Positions 49,600 to 62,711 of a stretch of DNA of 64,000 nucleotides are shown here, in pieces. The first letter of the stretch is position 1, and each line of letters begins with the position of its first letter. A program made the translations under genes and the position numbers. The notes under the pieces are model-generated. The model saw only the letters and a program-made list of their open reading frames with translations, did no database searches and was not told the origin of the DNA. The stretch comes from Oxyruncus cristatus. Lineage: Eukaryota > Chordata > Aves > Passeriformes > Cotingidae. The DNA is taken from NCBI GenBank assembly GCA_013399855.1, contig VXAY01002317.1:2418088-2482087 (forward strand), in the 5' to 3' direction.

Positions 49600-49990
49600 T
49601 AGAATCCTAGGTGACTGTCACATATTAAAGAAATTAAAAGGCTGCATTTGAGATAGGGATGGGAAGAGCATATGCTATCCTGAAAGGCTCCGATTAAAGC
49701 GCTCTAAGTATCAAAATTCAATTTCTTTCAGCTTTTGCAAACAACAGCCTTGAGCTGAATGCTGCCAGCCTGCCTGCAGCCTTTGAGGAGATTAGGTTAT
49801 TACCAGCCAACTATGAGAATCTTAAATCCAGTATTAATCCTAATTCCCATTTAGCCGCATCATTGTGAAATGAAAGCTGGCTGTGCATGAACTTGCACAT
49901 GCATTCTTCCATGTGCAATGATAGGTGTCACAAACAACAGATGCTAAAACTCATGTATGTTTAAGAAACATGTTCTAACCATGGTTTCCA
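49600..49990. promoter_or_regulatory. Candidate conserved non-coding block
   Basis: The segment lacks repeats and carries several binding-site-like words close together: GCAGCCTTTGAGGAGATTAG, AATCTTAAATCCAGTATTAA, a TAATCCTAATTCCC pair and CATTGTGAAATGAAAG. TAATCC is a paired-type (OTX/PITX/CRX) core and CATTGT is a SOX core. The call is inferred from motif density only. Confidence 0.25.
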
Positions 49991-52900
49991 GACAATCCTA
50001 GTAACAGAGAAAGACTGGAGATGGAAAAAGAGTTTGCCATGCTGGAATGGTTTCTGGGAGATGATGTGATGGGACAATTTTCAGCCTGAAAGCTTTTACC
50101 AGTCAATAACAGGAGATTTCGGCCCTGGTTTGGGAGAAAATAGGATGCACAACCAAAGCACAAGAACACAGAAGCACCTGTGATCCTGACTCCACAATCA
50201 TGCTACAGTGGTGTTGGCAGCATCGCTCCACCACTACCAAACCACTGGGACTGCAGAAAGCACTGCCCATCACCATGATCATGGTCACTTTGTCAGGTTT
50301 TTGGGGATAAGAGACTCAATGTTTCCTCTGAACAAGCCCTAGTTCCCCCCTCCTCCTAGGGCTTCTGAAGCTTGCATGGCCCACCTTGGCACCCTCAGCC
50401 TATGATCTCCAGGGAATCATGTCACACCAAGAAGAGGCCTTCCCACTGCCCACCAGAACAAAGGCATCTCCTTAGGTTGAGCGGACACAGACTTGCTGAA
50501 AAGCTGTTGCTAAAAGTTAGCTCTTCTTAGTGTAAAGACTAAGGAGACAAAGTGCTATCCTATGTCCTTTCCAACATCATTTTTCACCAATTCCCTTTCA
50601 AATCCCATTATGGCAGCCAAATTGGGCATGGCTTCAGGCTGCTAAGCTTGCTCAATCATCCATGGCAAGGTCAGATCATTCAGTACATCTTGTATTCCTA
50701 GACAAGGAATACTGATCCCAAAGGAAAACAACTGAAAGTGAGGACAGTCTGCTGCTTGGTCTGGTATCAAATGGGACAATTCATTTAAAAAGAAGTTCTC
50801 ACAGATATTTGGGAAAAAAAAAAAATCACATTAATTTTTCCCATAATTAAAGCACAAGAATTCATTTCAGATGAAAGGAACCTTTCAGGAAACATATTCC
50901 CAAGAGAACAAAAATGTGTTTGGCACCACTGCTTGTTACAGGCAAGAGAACCTCCCTGCTGGCAAGGGAATCAACATCTGCTGGAAAAGGCAATCTGTTT
51001 TTTTTTAAGTAGGTCCTGTAATTGCTGAAAACCTCTTCCTCCATCAACCCCAAACTGGGCCACCTGAACTTCCCAAATTGTGATGAGATTTAGGGACTAC
51101 ATTCTCTTATTTGGGGCACAACTATATTTCCTTCTCCTTGCAATTGGCTACTACATATTGCTTGGTCACTGGGACACTCAAGCAGAGGTCCCAATAAACT
51201 TATGGTACACTGCAGTAACCATAGGCTAAGCATCAGCTGAGTTGTGGTAGCTCTCCATGTGCAGGCTCATCCCTTGCATCTGATGTGAGATAATTTAATT
51301 TAGCAATGATAGGGTTCAGCTAAATTGCATTACCTTTGATTTGCCGTGGGCTAAGACCACACACATGGAAAACAACCACAGCTCATCCAACAACACGTAA
51401 TTTGACTGAGTGCCTGGCTTCAGGAATACTTCAGACTGGTTCATATAGACTTTTAGCCTAAGTTCAAGCCAATATTTGATCCAAGCACTTTCTCTTTCTC
51501 AGAAGGTGTCCTACCCATCATGCTGGTGCATGTCCTGGGGCAGGGCGTCTTCAATCCTGGGAATCGGGAAACACAAAGATTCTTGGTGGAAATAATTACT
51601 GCTGCACTGAAGACTGAAATCTTTCAGAGCACAACAACTCCAATATTCTAAATCTCCATTTCTTCAATAGGAGAGCACAGGTATGTCCAGTCTGAGCAAA
51701 TGGGGAACTTTCCCTGTTTACTATCGTGGGCTGCATCCCCTACAACCCTTCTCACCTCAGAAATACAGTACATGCAAAGGATCCACAGCCAACTGCTGTA
51801 AAATGACAACTTTCAAGTCTTAGACTGTGGTTTCTGTTAAATCAGCATTTTGGCACCCCTTCTTTCCTAATCCAGTCAAAAGAAAAGAGAATTGCAGCTT
51901 TAAAATTATGCAGGCCTTTAAAAAATATAAAAGAAAGAAGCCGGAGATTCCTATTCTATTTCAAAATAAAATGAATACCTAAACTGCTTTCTATCAAAGA
52001 GGGTGAGCCATTCCCTTCCAATAAACATCTTTTACAGACCATGCCTGCATATCCCACCCCCACTTTGGCCAGCCTAGCAACCTGCTTCTCAGGCTCATCC
52101 AAAGACCTGACTCTACATGGCATCTTTCTTCAGAAATAGTAGAGGATTTTGTTTTGCATTTGTGTTTAGTATTTAATCTGCAGAGATTAAGTGCATACTT
52201 AATCACAGAAGTGACATTGACATATTTTATCCATACAGCCCACTGTAAATCCTACTTTTCCCACTGTTAACAGCATCTTCTAGTATGGAAGGGGAGGTTG
52301 TGGTACAAGAACACAGCTCAGGATCCCTTGTCTTTGCACATACAAAACCCCAAATGGAAAATGCAAAGCAGTTGCAGAGTTTAAGATTTATGTCTGCAAA
52401 ACACCTATGGGCACAATGAGAGCCACCTATTTATGCATGCAATCTTAAATATTCAAGATTAAGCAAAATGTACTTTCTGTGAGAAATAAGTAACTAAGTT
52501 AGAAAAAGGTAGTGAGTTTTTTTTCCAGTGATCAGACACATTTCAGGGGAATAAGTCCTTATTTAAAAAGTATTGTTTGCAATACCTAAAGCCACCCACT
52601 GAGAAATGTAAGAATCAGAGAGAGAAGAGTCCACTAAAAACAGCCTTAAAATATACATGAGATTGGCAAACATTTTGTAACTGTCCATGCTGGGAAAAAT
52701 AAAAGGGGGCAGGGTCAATATCTACTTCTTCTCCCAAATGTATAAGTACACACACACTGACTCAAAATAATAAATTTGCTAAAAGCCACACAGGAAATCG
52801 TGGTCAACACAATTCTTAGTGCACTATGCGCCAGCCATATTTTCATACCATTTCGAATAATCCAAGTTAAAACACTTTCCCCTAAAGCTGATTTCCCCAG

Positions 52901-54933
52901 TGTCCTATCCAATCTAGCTTAGGGTACCCCAAGCAGTACAACATCACAACATAGTCATGCCATGTGAGAAACGAAAAGCCTATTCCACAGACTCTCACTC
53001 CTACCCAGTCTCTTTGCCTTATTCCGTCTGTGTCTCCCTAGTCCCAACCCCAAACAAATCCCTGTAGCAAAGCTTTTCATACTGCCTGCCCTCGCTCCTG
53101 CCCCCAGGTGGTACGTGTTGGCAACCATACTCTTCAGCTGCAAAACAGAAAATACTGATGCTTTCAAGGTATGAAGTAAGCTGGCAGCTCATATTTAATA
53201 GTAAATATGCCTTAAAAATAATAAATAAATAACATTACGAGCTCACTGAAACCTGAAAGCCATAAGTTTAATGGCAAAGATAGCCCTGCAGCTCAGTGAT
53301 TCAGGCTCTCCTGAGGGCAAAATTGCCTGGCTAGTCCTGATTTAAGAGATAAGCACAGACAGACCCATTGCTCTAACATATTTCAGAGTCAGCTAAAGGA
53401 ATGACTGAGCCTCATGGGTTTAATAACACTCACAATTTCAGTTATTTATATCGTCAGTTATCCAAGTATTTACCTGGCTCTAAAGCAGAATACTAACAGA
53501 ATCTCTCTGGAGTTGAATGAGATATTCCTAACACGTCAAAAACCTCAGCCAAAAACCTAAACAAATGGAACAGCCATTCCTCACAGATACACACAGTACC
53601 CCCTGAAGAAGATGCCTGGTTGCCTCCTGCACAGCCTTACCCAGCCCAGACGCTTTGGGCAGCAACAGCAGAGCAGCCGCTGCAGCGCAGAGTGACTGTA
53701 AACAGTATCTGCTCAGCACCTTAGACTAGCATGCCTGTGCTGCTGTAGGACACTTGTGTTCAATCTGTGCAGGTAGGATGGTCCATCCTGTCCCAGAGCC
53801 ACTCAGGTATGTGCTTGACTGGACAACTTGCTCTGACGGTGTCAGATCTCCCCACGTCCTGGCAGCCACACAGACTCTGCCGCAACAGAGGTGTCCATGA
53901 CACTGCAGACAGGGTGCACGTCCCAAAAACTAGGTGGGGAAGCAACAAGACTCTACACTGCTACCTGAATCACCCCAAGAAGGGGCTTCAAGAGCCACAG
54001 CAACCTGGTTCCAGCTTCACTTTTTTTTTTGAGTGGGGAGGTAGGAGGTGGGGACCAAAGGGGAGCTTCTCAACCCTGTGCTAGCCTTTCCTGCAGGGTG
54101 CTGGTTGCGGGGAGTACCTGACCTACACCACACCTGCAGATAGGCTCAACTAGGCATACAGAATTGGTCTTTCCAAATGATGGGTGCATCACTCTTCCTT
54201 ATCACTGGGAGAAGTTGTGGCTAATAGATGAAAAGCTACCTAAAACCTAATTTCTAACTGAACTGTCCTTTTGCAGTTGAGTAGCACCATTTTCACTTCC
54301 CCTCCATAAGCTCAGTATGTAGAAAGGGTTAAACAAGATGGCACAACCATTAGCATTTTGACAGCTTTCCACACATGTATAGCAAAAAGTCTTTAAAATT
54401 CATTGCACTGAGATAATCCTTCAAGTCTAGCATTTCCTCCTCAGCTTGAGGCAACCAACTGGTTTTCCTCCCCTTAATACCTTAATAAAAAGCTCCAAGG
54501 AGTTGCCAAGCTAGAAGTCTCAAATATGCTTGAGAAAAGCAGAGTCCTGAAGTTCAGGAGAAGCCATGTAAAGTGTCTGGGGTTTAATTAAGAAACAACT
54601 ACAGGGGCATCATCTTAGATACTGCAACCCCCCAGAGATCCTGGCTTCTGTACATCACAGCTCACAACACATGCACACACTGTTTTCCTTCCAAAATGCT
54701 GAGCACACACAGCCCCCACTAATTTCAGCTGCCATGGAATGTACTGAACATCTCTGAAGAACGAACAAATTAAAAACCTTAACCCTGATTCCACACAAGC
54801 TTAGGAACCTGAGCTCTCATCAAGATCTAGGCTGAATTTTTTTAATACTATTACAATCTTGAGAACAAAGCTGTGATTTTAAACTGCACAATTGGCACTA
54901 ATACTTAGCAGTTCCATACCTGTGCCTGGGAAG
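49991..54933. other. Non-coding unique DNA
   Basis: No gene is recognised. A small inverted repeat GTATTCCT/AGGAATAC lies at 50692-50712, and A-rich runs lie near 50813-50825. From about 51060 to 51990 no ATG frame above 60 codons is found. A plus frame of 105 codons (53767-54084) has no known domain and runs into a T10 tract near 54021-54030. Confidence 0.5.
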
Positions 54934-55038
54934 TGTTTTTGTTTTTGTGTGGGGTTTTTGGTTTTTTTTTTGTTTTGTTTTGGTTGTTTTTTTTTTTTTT
55001 GTTTTGTTTGTTTGTTTGTTTGTTTTTTGTTTTTTTTT
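54934..55038. repeat. T-rich (TTTG)n low-complexity tract
   Basis: About 105 bases consist almost only of T with spaced G, including four to five TTTG units (about 55004-55023). On the minus strand it is CAAA/A-rich. It ends directly in a CAG, which mimics a strong splice acceptor. The 92-codon frame through it encodes only F/L/V/C-rich simple sequence and is not a gene. Confidence 0.95.
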
Positions 55039-55875
55039 CAGCATGTGCTGTTTTAATAGCTCCAAATCACTTTCTCAAGGAAGCACCCAGGAGTGCCTCA
55101 GGGCAGAGAAAGCAGCAATCTCACTTGGTGGCTTTGATTAGGATTGCTGGCAAAAAAAAAAAGGCAAATGCTTCAGCACCATATCACTCCTCAGATACCA
55201 CTAAATGGTAGGACTCAAGGAGTCACTAACTTGATAAGAACTATTAGGCCTAATTATATCCTCTCTGAAAACACTATTTTGCAGGGTAAACAGTCTGAAA
55301 GAGCCAGTCTGTTCAAAGGAAAATGCTTTTTATAAACCTGTGCACTTCTAAGGAAGATTAACAAGTCACAAGTTGACATTTAAAAGAAAGCAAGAGTAGC
55401 AGAAAGTGCACTGCAGTACAGTGTGGAAAAGGGGGTTTTAGATCCCAGGGCCACTACCTGTAGTCTCCCACACTCTAATGTATATCCCAAACCGTGAAAT
55501 ATTATTTGGCTGAGGTTAGAACTTCCTCCCAGTTCTTCCAAACAACCAACCAAACAACCCTTCCCCTTTCACCTCCCCAAAAGCCCCAAACAACCCAAAA
55601 ACAGAGCTTCATTTACAGAGAAAAAGGTGCTCTATCCAAATTTAGTAAATGCACAATTAACATAGGTAAAAGAAGAAAAGGCCTTAAAAACATACCACTG
55701 AGTTTCTTGGGACATTTGGCTCCAACAGCACAGCAAAACAAGCCATTTATTTAGCTGGGAAAAAGTCTTCCTATAATGCAAGAAATATTCCCTTCCCATT
55801 TTTTAAACCTGAGATGTATTTTCTAGGAGTGAAGTTTGGATAGGTGCTATTCTCTTATTTTCTAGTCTGTTACAA
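55039..55875. other. Non-coding unique DNA
   Basis: Small frames only, and no repeat recognised apart from an A-rich run near 55151-55161. Confidence 0.55.
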
Positions 55876-56012
55876 CTTCCTTAAGCAAGTTATTTAGATT
55901 TCACATATATCAGTAAAATGGGAATTCTCTGCCTCAAAAAGGTGGTACGAAGATACAACCCATTCGCAACTGAGAGATGCTCAGATAACGTGGACCACAC
56001 ATAAACTCGATA
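55876..56012 (+). mobile_element. MIR-like ancient SINE (core and 3' part)
   Basis: In order: ACTTCCTTAAGCAAGTTATT, TATCAGTAAAATGGGAATTC, TGCCTCAAAAAGGTGGTACG, AAGATACAACCCATT and GAGATGCTCAGATAACGTGG. This follows the amniote MIR-type sequence through the 'CTTGGGCAAGTTACTTA', 'TCTGTAAAATGGGGATA', 'CCTCA...GGTGTTGTGAGGAT' and 'CTCAGATACTATGGTG' segments. It is one of the best-preserved SINE copies here, yet clearly old and inactive. Confidence 0.7.
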
Positions 56013-59000
56013 AAGAACCGGTAGGTAATCACTGTGACAGAAAACAGAGAGGCTACATCTGCCAGAAAAATTCTGAGCAACTGACTCACTCTGGTGGGCT
56101 AGTACACGGCTAGTTCAGATGCCTGCCCGGTCTGTTCACTCAGGCACACTGCACTGTTTCATTATCCACCAATCTCCGATTTGTATCTAGGGCCATACAC
56201 ACAATAACAAATACTACTGGCGATGCAAATCCTCTTTCAAACACATTTGCAGTAATCAGAAGGGTGCGACAATTACCTTATCACCAGTTCCAACAACTGC
56301 ATCTGTTTCACTGCCTCCTTGCTACACAACAGCATATCTGGACAAATCCTTGCTTTAGTAGGCAGAATTCATCCCAAAGAAAAACGCTCAGCGACAGTGG
56401 CACAGGAAAGGGAAAGGAAGTGACAAATCTTGTCCATGCAGAATTACCTACAAAACTGCAAGATAGACAAACTCAGGCAGTCTTATGTTTAACCATATTC
56501 CGTTCCATAATTTAAAAAAAAAAAAAAAATCGATGTTTGGTCCTACTCCACACTGTTGCACTTCGTGAAGAATCAAGGATTACAGCTGAAGATTGTAGTT
56601 TCACATTAAAGGACAGTCTACAGGTGTAATCTCGTAGGATGCTAAGAGAAACAGATCCACTACATGGCTTCTCTTGGGCTCCTTCAGCTTTGAATGACAA
56701 GTCCTAGATGGTGACACTGAAGTCTACAAGAATACAGCTCCATCCATGAAAAGGATTTTGCAAGCCAGTCTCAGGGAACAGCTAGGGCATGCAGCCCTGC
56801 CCTTATGGCAAACCCCGCACAACAGTATCCTAGTGCAGTCTGACTTTACTTCCTTCAACAGGATGAATTTGCAGTGCAGCTCAACTGTACATCTAAGTTC
56901 TCAGCTTACTGGAACTATTTTGAGAGTAACCTGACTTTTTGTTTTAATTCACCACCCCTGATTCAGAAGAGTGAAGTCTAACAAGCTTGTTCCCAATAAC
57001 TGAATTATGCTTAACAAATGGGCAGAATATGGATATAAAGTGGATGCAAAGCAGTCTGGTCATTTAGTGATTAGAAGATGCAAACTGACTTTTTTGGGCA
57101 AAAGATCTAGTCCTTAAAAAGGTCTCATATAATTCCCAAGTGACAGCTAAGAGCACAGTCGAAGCTTCTGAAGAAAGGTAGCAGCTTACTTTTGTCTTCC
57201 TGGGGATCTATGGAACCTTAGCAATCAGCGTCTTAGAGGTTCTATTAAAGGTTCCTTTAATGACTATAACCAGAAGAAGCAAGAAATCTGCTGATATTTC
57301 AGTCACAGATAGAGGTCTTGGACTTGATTAATTTAAGAGAAATATTTTTTTTCTTAGATCATTTTTATGTGAAAACATACTAAGATATTACTATAATCTA
57401 ATATTTGAAAATATTGCCTTTTTATTACCAAAACAAAAACAGACATAAAAACAAGGTTTAGAGTGTTTTTATTTGTTCTTTCAAACACACTGTATCTGGG
57501 CTCTGCATCTCTGCCTGCAGACAGACATATTGGAGGTCATCTCACATTCAGGAGTGCTTTGATATTATTTAATTTCCAGAGCTGACTGTGTGTTGTGGAT
57601 TCTTCTATGCTGCATCCAAAAAAGCTGCTTGGTGATTCTGGTTCTGATTTCCACTAAGCCAGGCCTTTCACTGCTGCTTCTCTGTGCTATAAACACACTT
57701 TATCCTACTTTAACTTGAAGGAGGGGTGAAACCAAAAAGGCAAGCTCAGACTCCTCATCTACCACAAGCTGAACACATGTCTTAAAACAGGTTAGTGGAG
57801 ACCATCTGAGGATGCACTTGGCTTCTCTGAAACAGGAAACTCCCATTATTTAAACCTCAAATACATAGCAAGGCCCTGGAATGTTTTACCTTTAAGAGGA
57901 GTGCTTTGTCTTTACTTGTGCAGTGATGAAGCTTTAACTCTCAGCCTTTTCCACCCATCTTCTTTAAAAGAAGCCAGAACGAAATATAAAGTACAGGCAG
58001 AGTGGCATTCTCATATAATCAGAACTGCAGTGTTCACCTCAATCTTGCAATCCCACCTTTTACAACAGAGGGAGATCCTGAAAGCTCCCCTTGGCAGCAA
58101 GCAGCTCAGAGCACATCAAGGTTCAGGTGGCTGAGCTGCGCTGGAATAACCAGATTCAGGGTCTTCAGTGCTGCAAAGGACAACCACAGACAACAAACGC
58201 CCTCGCTAAGCACACACACAGCTTACGAGATCCTCTCATGACTTTCTTCTTATCTCCTCACTCTCCAAGGATAATTAAGGAAGGATAGAGAGGACCACTT
58301 TCCTCTGTAAAATGGGGGAAAGAAGAAACTGGAAGAGGCATGTTACTGAAACCATGTGTTAGCCCTGCCCTTGCTGAGTTTGCTGCAGTCAAACCAGTAA
58401 GAGAGCGCTTCATCCTGTTCCAAGCAGCTCCTCTCTTGCCCTAAGCATTATTTTTCCTGCTCTGCCCAATAACAATGGCCCAGGCACAAATATATTAGCA
58501 GTGTTCAGCTGTATATTCCTTGGCTGCTTAAGGTGCTTTTCTAATAATATTACTCAGAGGAAGCAGGGGTTTAGGAGCTGTATAGCCTTGTACAGCTTTG
58601 ACACTGCCAAAATACTCCAGCAGTGCTTGAGGGTCAGTCATTTTCCTCCTGTGACTGACATGCTGATTGTTTCTCCAAGGTCTACAGAGATTCGTTGTTC
58701 TACTCTGTGAAGAGCATATCCAGGGGAGACACAAACTTGCAGAACCAGTGAGGAAAGACAGCAAGGTCACTGAGGAAGACACAAGGACAGCTGGATGGGA
58801 ACTTAGTTTTTCATGGGAACCGCATTTTTTGAAATTTAAAATATTGTTTTCATTTCACATAGGGATGAAAGTTTGGAATCCACCTTGGAATCCTTCATAC
58901 AAAAACCCATCTGCTCTGGAACAACAGTTCTGTAGTTACGATATGCATTTCTGGCATGGAAGGCAGGTAAGGAAACCTGCTTTCAGGATCTTGTTTTGGA

Positions 59001-60849
59001 TTTGTGACAGCATAGGTGAAAACCCCAAACTGCTTGGCTACTAACCAGCATCTCTGTTTTGACTAAGAAATTCTATCCTATGTGCAAGAAATTCACCCAA
59101 GGAGAACTGAGCTGAGACCAATCCTTTCCCACAATGTTTTCAGTAAATCAGCATTTTCTGTAGGCAAATTGTTTCCTTGAAAAACTCCTGGCCTCAATTA
59201 GTAACTAGTGTGGTTTCTACTGAAGACATAAGCCTGGAAGCAACCCACGCAACCAAGGTTCTGCTTAGGAATAGCTCACCTCCCCTGCGTAGGGATAAGG
59301 CAACATTACATAGAAGAAAAAAAAATAAGATTTCATGAAGTTTGCCCTGACACCTCAGGATTCTCTCTTCTCCTAATCCAGTAGCTTATATTGCTAAACA
59401 GAGGAAAAGAGGTATGATGGGAAGACTCACATGCTCCAGTCATGTTTAACTTATTAGTTCCTTAGTGTGGGACAGTAAAAACGCTGCCAATGTCCAAAAG
59501 AGTGTGTGTGTGGCAAAAGCTTTGGAGACTGGGCTGTACATTATGTGGTCAACTTTATGCACTGGGGCAGACAGCATGTTTTTCTTCCGTAGCTCCAGGG
59601 AGAGGTAAACCTGTCTCCACAAGGAATTCAAAGCAAACATACAGTAATATCACAGATATATCTCATAGTTTGTCTTGCTGATTTAAGACACTTCCTACAA
59701 ATTGGCTTGAAACCATCTCAAAGTACAGCCTTCTGAAACTATGTTCTCCAGAAATAATGTGTTTTTTTTTTTACTTCTAAACACAGCATTTTATGTGCAG
59801 TACAGGATTACCCTATATAGGCCACTGACACTCCATAGAAACCTAGATAAATAGCTCTATTCCCGTATTAGATTTTGTTGGCTTCTCTTCCTTTATTGCT
59901 AAGAATATTTCAACTGGAACAACATATTTGTGCCTTTGAGGTTCTCTGTTCCTGCTGCCAATTCCCCACCTGGAGCTATAATCCTACGCTTGTCACAAAC
60001 CCAGCCACTGCTACAGAAGTTATTACAGCTACAATCTGCAGATTATAGCAACTTCTAATAGGGGATAAGCAGCAGGAAAAGGTGAGTTTAAACAGTGAAG
60101 AACCTGCTGGTTCAAAGAGCCCTATTATTAATATTTATTATTTTTTTAAGCATTCATTGAACACTGTAGAAGATAAAAGAATGAATTGAAAGCAGAACCA
60201 AGGAACCAAGTTTATATAAGACAAGACAACGGGAGAGCTTAAAGAATGTGTGCAGTGTCTGGGGAGGAGGGGAGCCAAAGAAGTAGTAACAGCAAGGGAA
60301 AAAAAGCCACACCTTTTATCAACAAGATGGTCCTGACAATAAGAAGTATGAAGAAAATTAAAGAATTCTTCAGTGTCTAATCAGAACTGCTCCCCATAGG
60401 GGATCTTCTGAGCATTATTACAAGGCATTGGCATATCCTTAAAGAACGAAGTTTTGGTCATAAAAAGCAAGCATGTGGAGGGGGGACTGGAAAAATAACA
60501 AAAGGGAATGCAACTGGTATGAGGGCAAAATGTGGCCCTGGACAGATGCTTCACAAAGCTCCAAGTAAATCCATTCAGACCTTGTGTAAAAGGTTAGAAT
60601 GAGGCATAATTCTCACTCAGGTTCTCACCACAGGCAAATTTCTCCTCTTTCCCACAAAACCCTTTGCCCCTCTTGCCCCAAAAGGACTCACAGTTGTACT
60701 TCTCTTCCCTAACAAAGATGCAGGCTCATGGCTTACACCATTTTAAACCTTCGCACTTTCAAACAAAAATCCACAATGCTTCACAGTTCCAATGCACTTT
60801 ACCAAGATTAGCTAACAAGAGTGTTTATCATACCCACATGCTGAGGGTA
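56013..60849. other. Non-coding unique DNA with one exon-like segment
   Basis: A run of 17 A lies near 56513-56529. From about 56935 to 57900 no ATG frame above 60 codons is found, and 57330-57430 is very AT-rich. A 125-codon plus frame (58667-59044) contains a segment, 58863-58966, bounded by good splice-site matches (see findings). The piece around 58300-58320 (CCTCTGTAAAATGGGGG) is a weak MIR hint only. Confidence 0.5.
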
Positions 60850-60970
60850 CTGTCTTCATTTTCACAGCTGATGAAACAGATGCTCAGAAAAGCAATGCAA
60901 CTTTCTCAGAGCCAGAGAGAGTCTAGAACAGGCTGATGTTTAGCTGGCAATTCACCCACTTCAGTTCTGA
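60850..60970 (-). mobile_element. MIR-like ancient SINE, reverse orientation
   Basis: The plus strand reads CATTTTCACAGCTGATGAAA, CAGATGCTCAGAAAAGCAAT and ACTTTCTCAGAGCCAGAGAG. This matches the reverse complement of the MIR core 'CATTTTACAGATGAGGAAACTGAGGCTCAGAGAGGTTAAGTAACTTGCTCAAGGTCACACAG'. The copy is diverged and non-coding. Confidence 0.65.
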
Positions 60971-62711
60971 GCAGTAAAATCAGAGATATGACTTGGGAGT
61001 AAGAGTCATGATACCCCCTGCACCCCAAGGCTAGTGCAGAGCTTCAAAACACTTTCCAGACAGCATAACATTACAGAAATACTGTAAGAAATCCACTACA
61101 AACTGAAACTTACAACTATCTGCAACAACATTAACAAATGTTTTTAAACTAACTCCGACTCTTCTCCTGCCAAGCCTTCCCCACTGCAGTATCAAAGTAA
61201 CACAGAAAATGCAGAGCATGAAACCTTCTGCTCCTTTCATAACAGTGGAGAAAGAAAAACAGAAAAGGCACAAAAAAAAGGGAAAAAAAATCCAACAACA
61301 ACAAAAAACAGTTAATCCAGACACTCTCTGGGAAGCCCTATTCATTCTTAAACTCATCAGACTGCTGTTCCTGACTGATGTTTCCCTTAACATTTAAAAC
61401 AAGTTTTTAATTAACAAAGCATCACTGTAAGCTGAAATCCTTAGCAGTTTTGAACTTTTTTTTCAATTCTATGAACCCAGAATCATTCATCACATCAGTA
61501 AGGTATTACATTGTCAATTCTCAGGCTGCCAAAGCAGAGATCTATTGGTGCTGCCAGCACTGTGCCTCAAGCATTTCCAGAACTAGCTCTCAGTTTTTCC
61601 TGTATCTTATTCTGAAAAACAGCCTGGTGTAACTCTAGAAGATTCCTGTTACATGCTATATTCCCATCAGAAGGAAAAGTTTTGTTGATTGACACAAAAT
61701 AAGCACCTCATCCTAAGAAGCTCTGAGAATTCCCTTAAGAGGAACAAAAGGCAGTCAGCAGTTCAAAAAATACATCAGATCTGAAGTCCACCCCTTTTAA
61801 TAACATTCTGAGCTATTCATTCCTTTATTCTCCATTATTTCTCATACATGTCCATGGTATCCATGGTATACCCACCACATTATTATCTCCATTAAGCTCC
61901 ATCAATTTTTATCAGCAACACTGACATTAAAACACATTTTGTTTTCAAATGACTACAGAAATGAGCACATCAGTGATCGTGACTCTCATTCCAAAATCCC
62001 CTGAATTTCCAGTCAGTGGAAATCTCACTGCTATCTCATTTACACTGGCAGCAGGTTTTGAGGAGTTCATCTGAAAGATACCCACAGGTCCCAGAGACTT
62101 CTGTGAGAAACAGGTTCTCAGCAGGTCTGAGAAACCAGCCCAATATAGGATTAAGCTCTCTCTGTACAAAAGACCTGAGTTTCTTCATTCCCCAAGAAAA
62201 TGAGATGTGCTATCAAGTGAGCCAAGGACAAACCCCATTGTTGCTTTCCCAGCATAGTGTGTTCCAGTTCACTGCCCTGTGAGGTCCATGTCTCAAGAAC
62301 AGGCAAATCGCCAGTCAGTTCATTTAGGCCATTTTTCCTGAAGAAGTGTAGACACCACCCTTTAGTGCAATCTTTATTACTCTAAAACTCTCTCCTCGTA
62401 GACTGTCATACACTGAGCTTTCTGCTAGGAGTAAATATAGTAACTGTTTCCATAATAATGTTAAAAATACCCCAACAGATTAAATTCAACAGATGAAACA
62501 GGGCCATAAATACGTACGTCTAGCAACATGACCAAAATCACCCTTCTTCAAACTGGGCACTGGGCCATGGAAAGAAAGCTGCTAGCATTACAACTTCAGT
62601 GCTGAGCCTTACGAGAGGCACAGAGATGCAGAAACATTCAGTACTGTAATCATGCAAAATGTGCATGACCTGAGCTGCAGCCAGGGCCTCTTAAGCTCCT
62701 GAGCCCCTGAC
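60971..62711. other. Non-coding unique DNA
   Basis: A 120-codon minus frame (61031-61393) spans an A-rich plus-strand patch (61246-61310), giving F/C-rich simple sequence, and is not a convincing gene. A CCATGGTAT duplication occurs at about 61853-61870. Confidence 0.5.

Noticed and set aside
54933..55211. 92-codon hydrophobic frame read as a membrane protein
   Set aside because: The hydrophobic residues come only from the T-rich low-complexity tract.
58300..58400. MIR fragment around CCTCTGTAAAATGGGGG
   Set aside because: One short core word without supporting neighbours.
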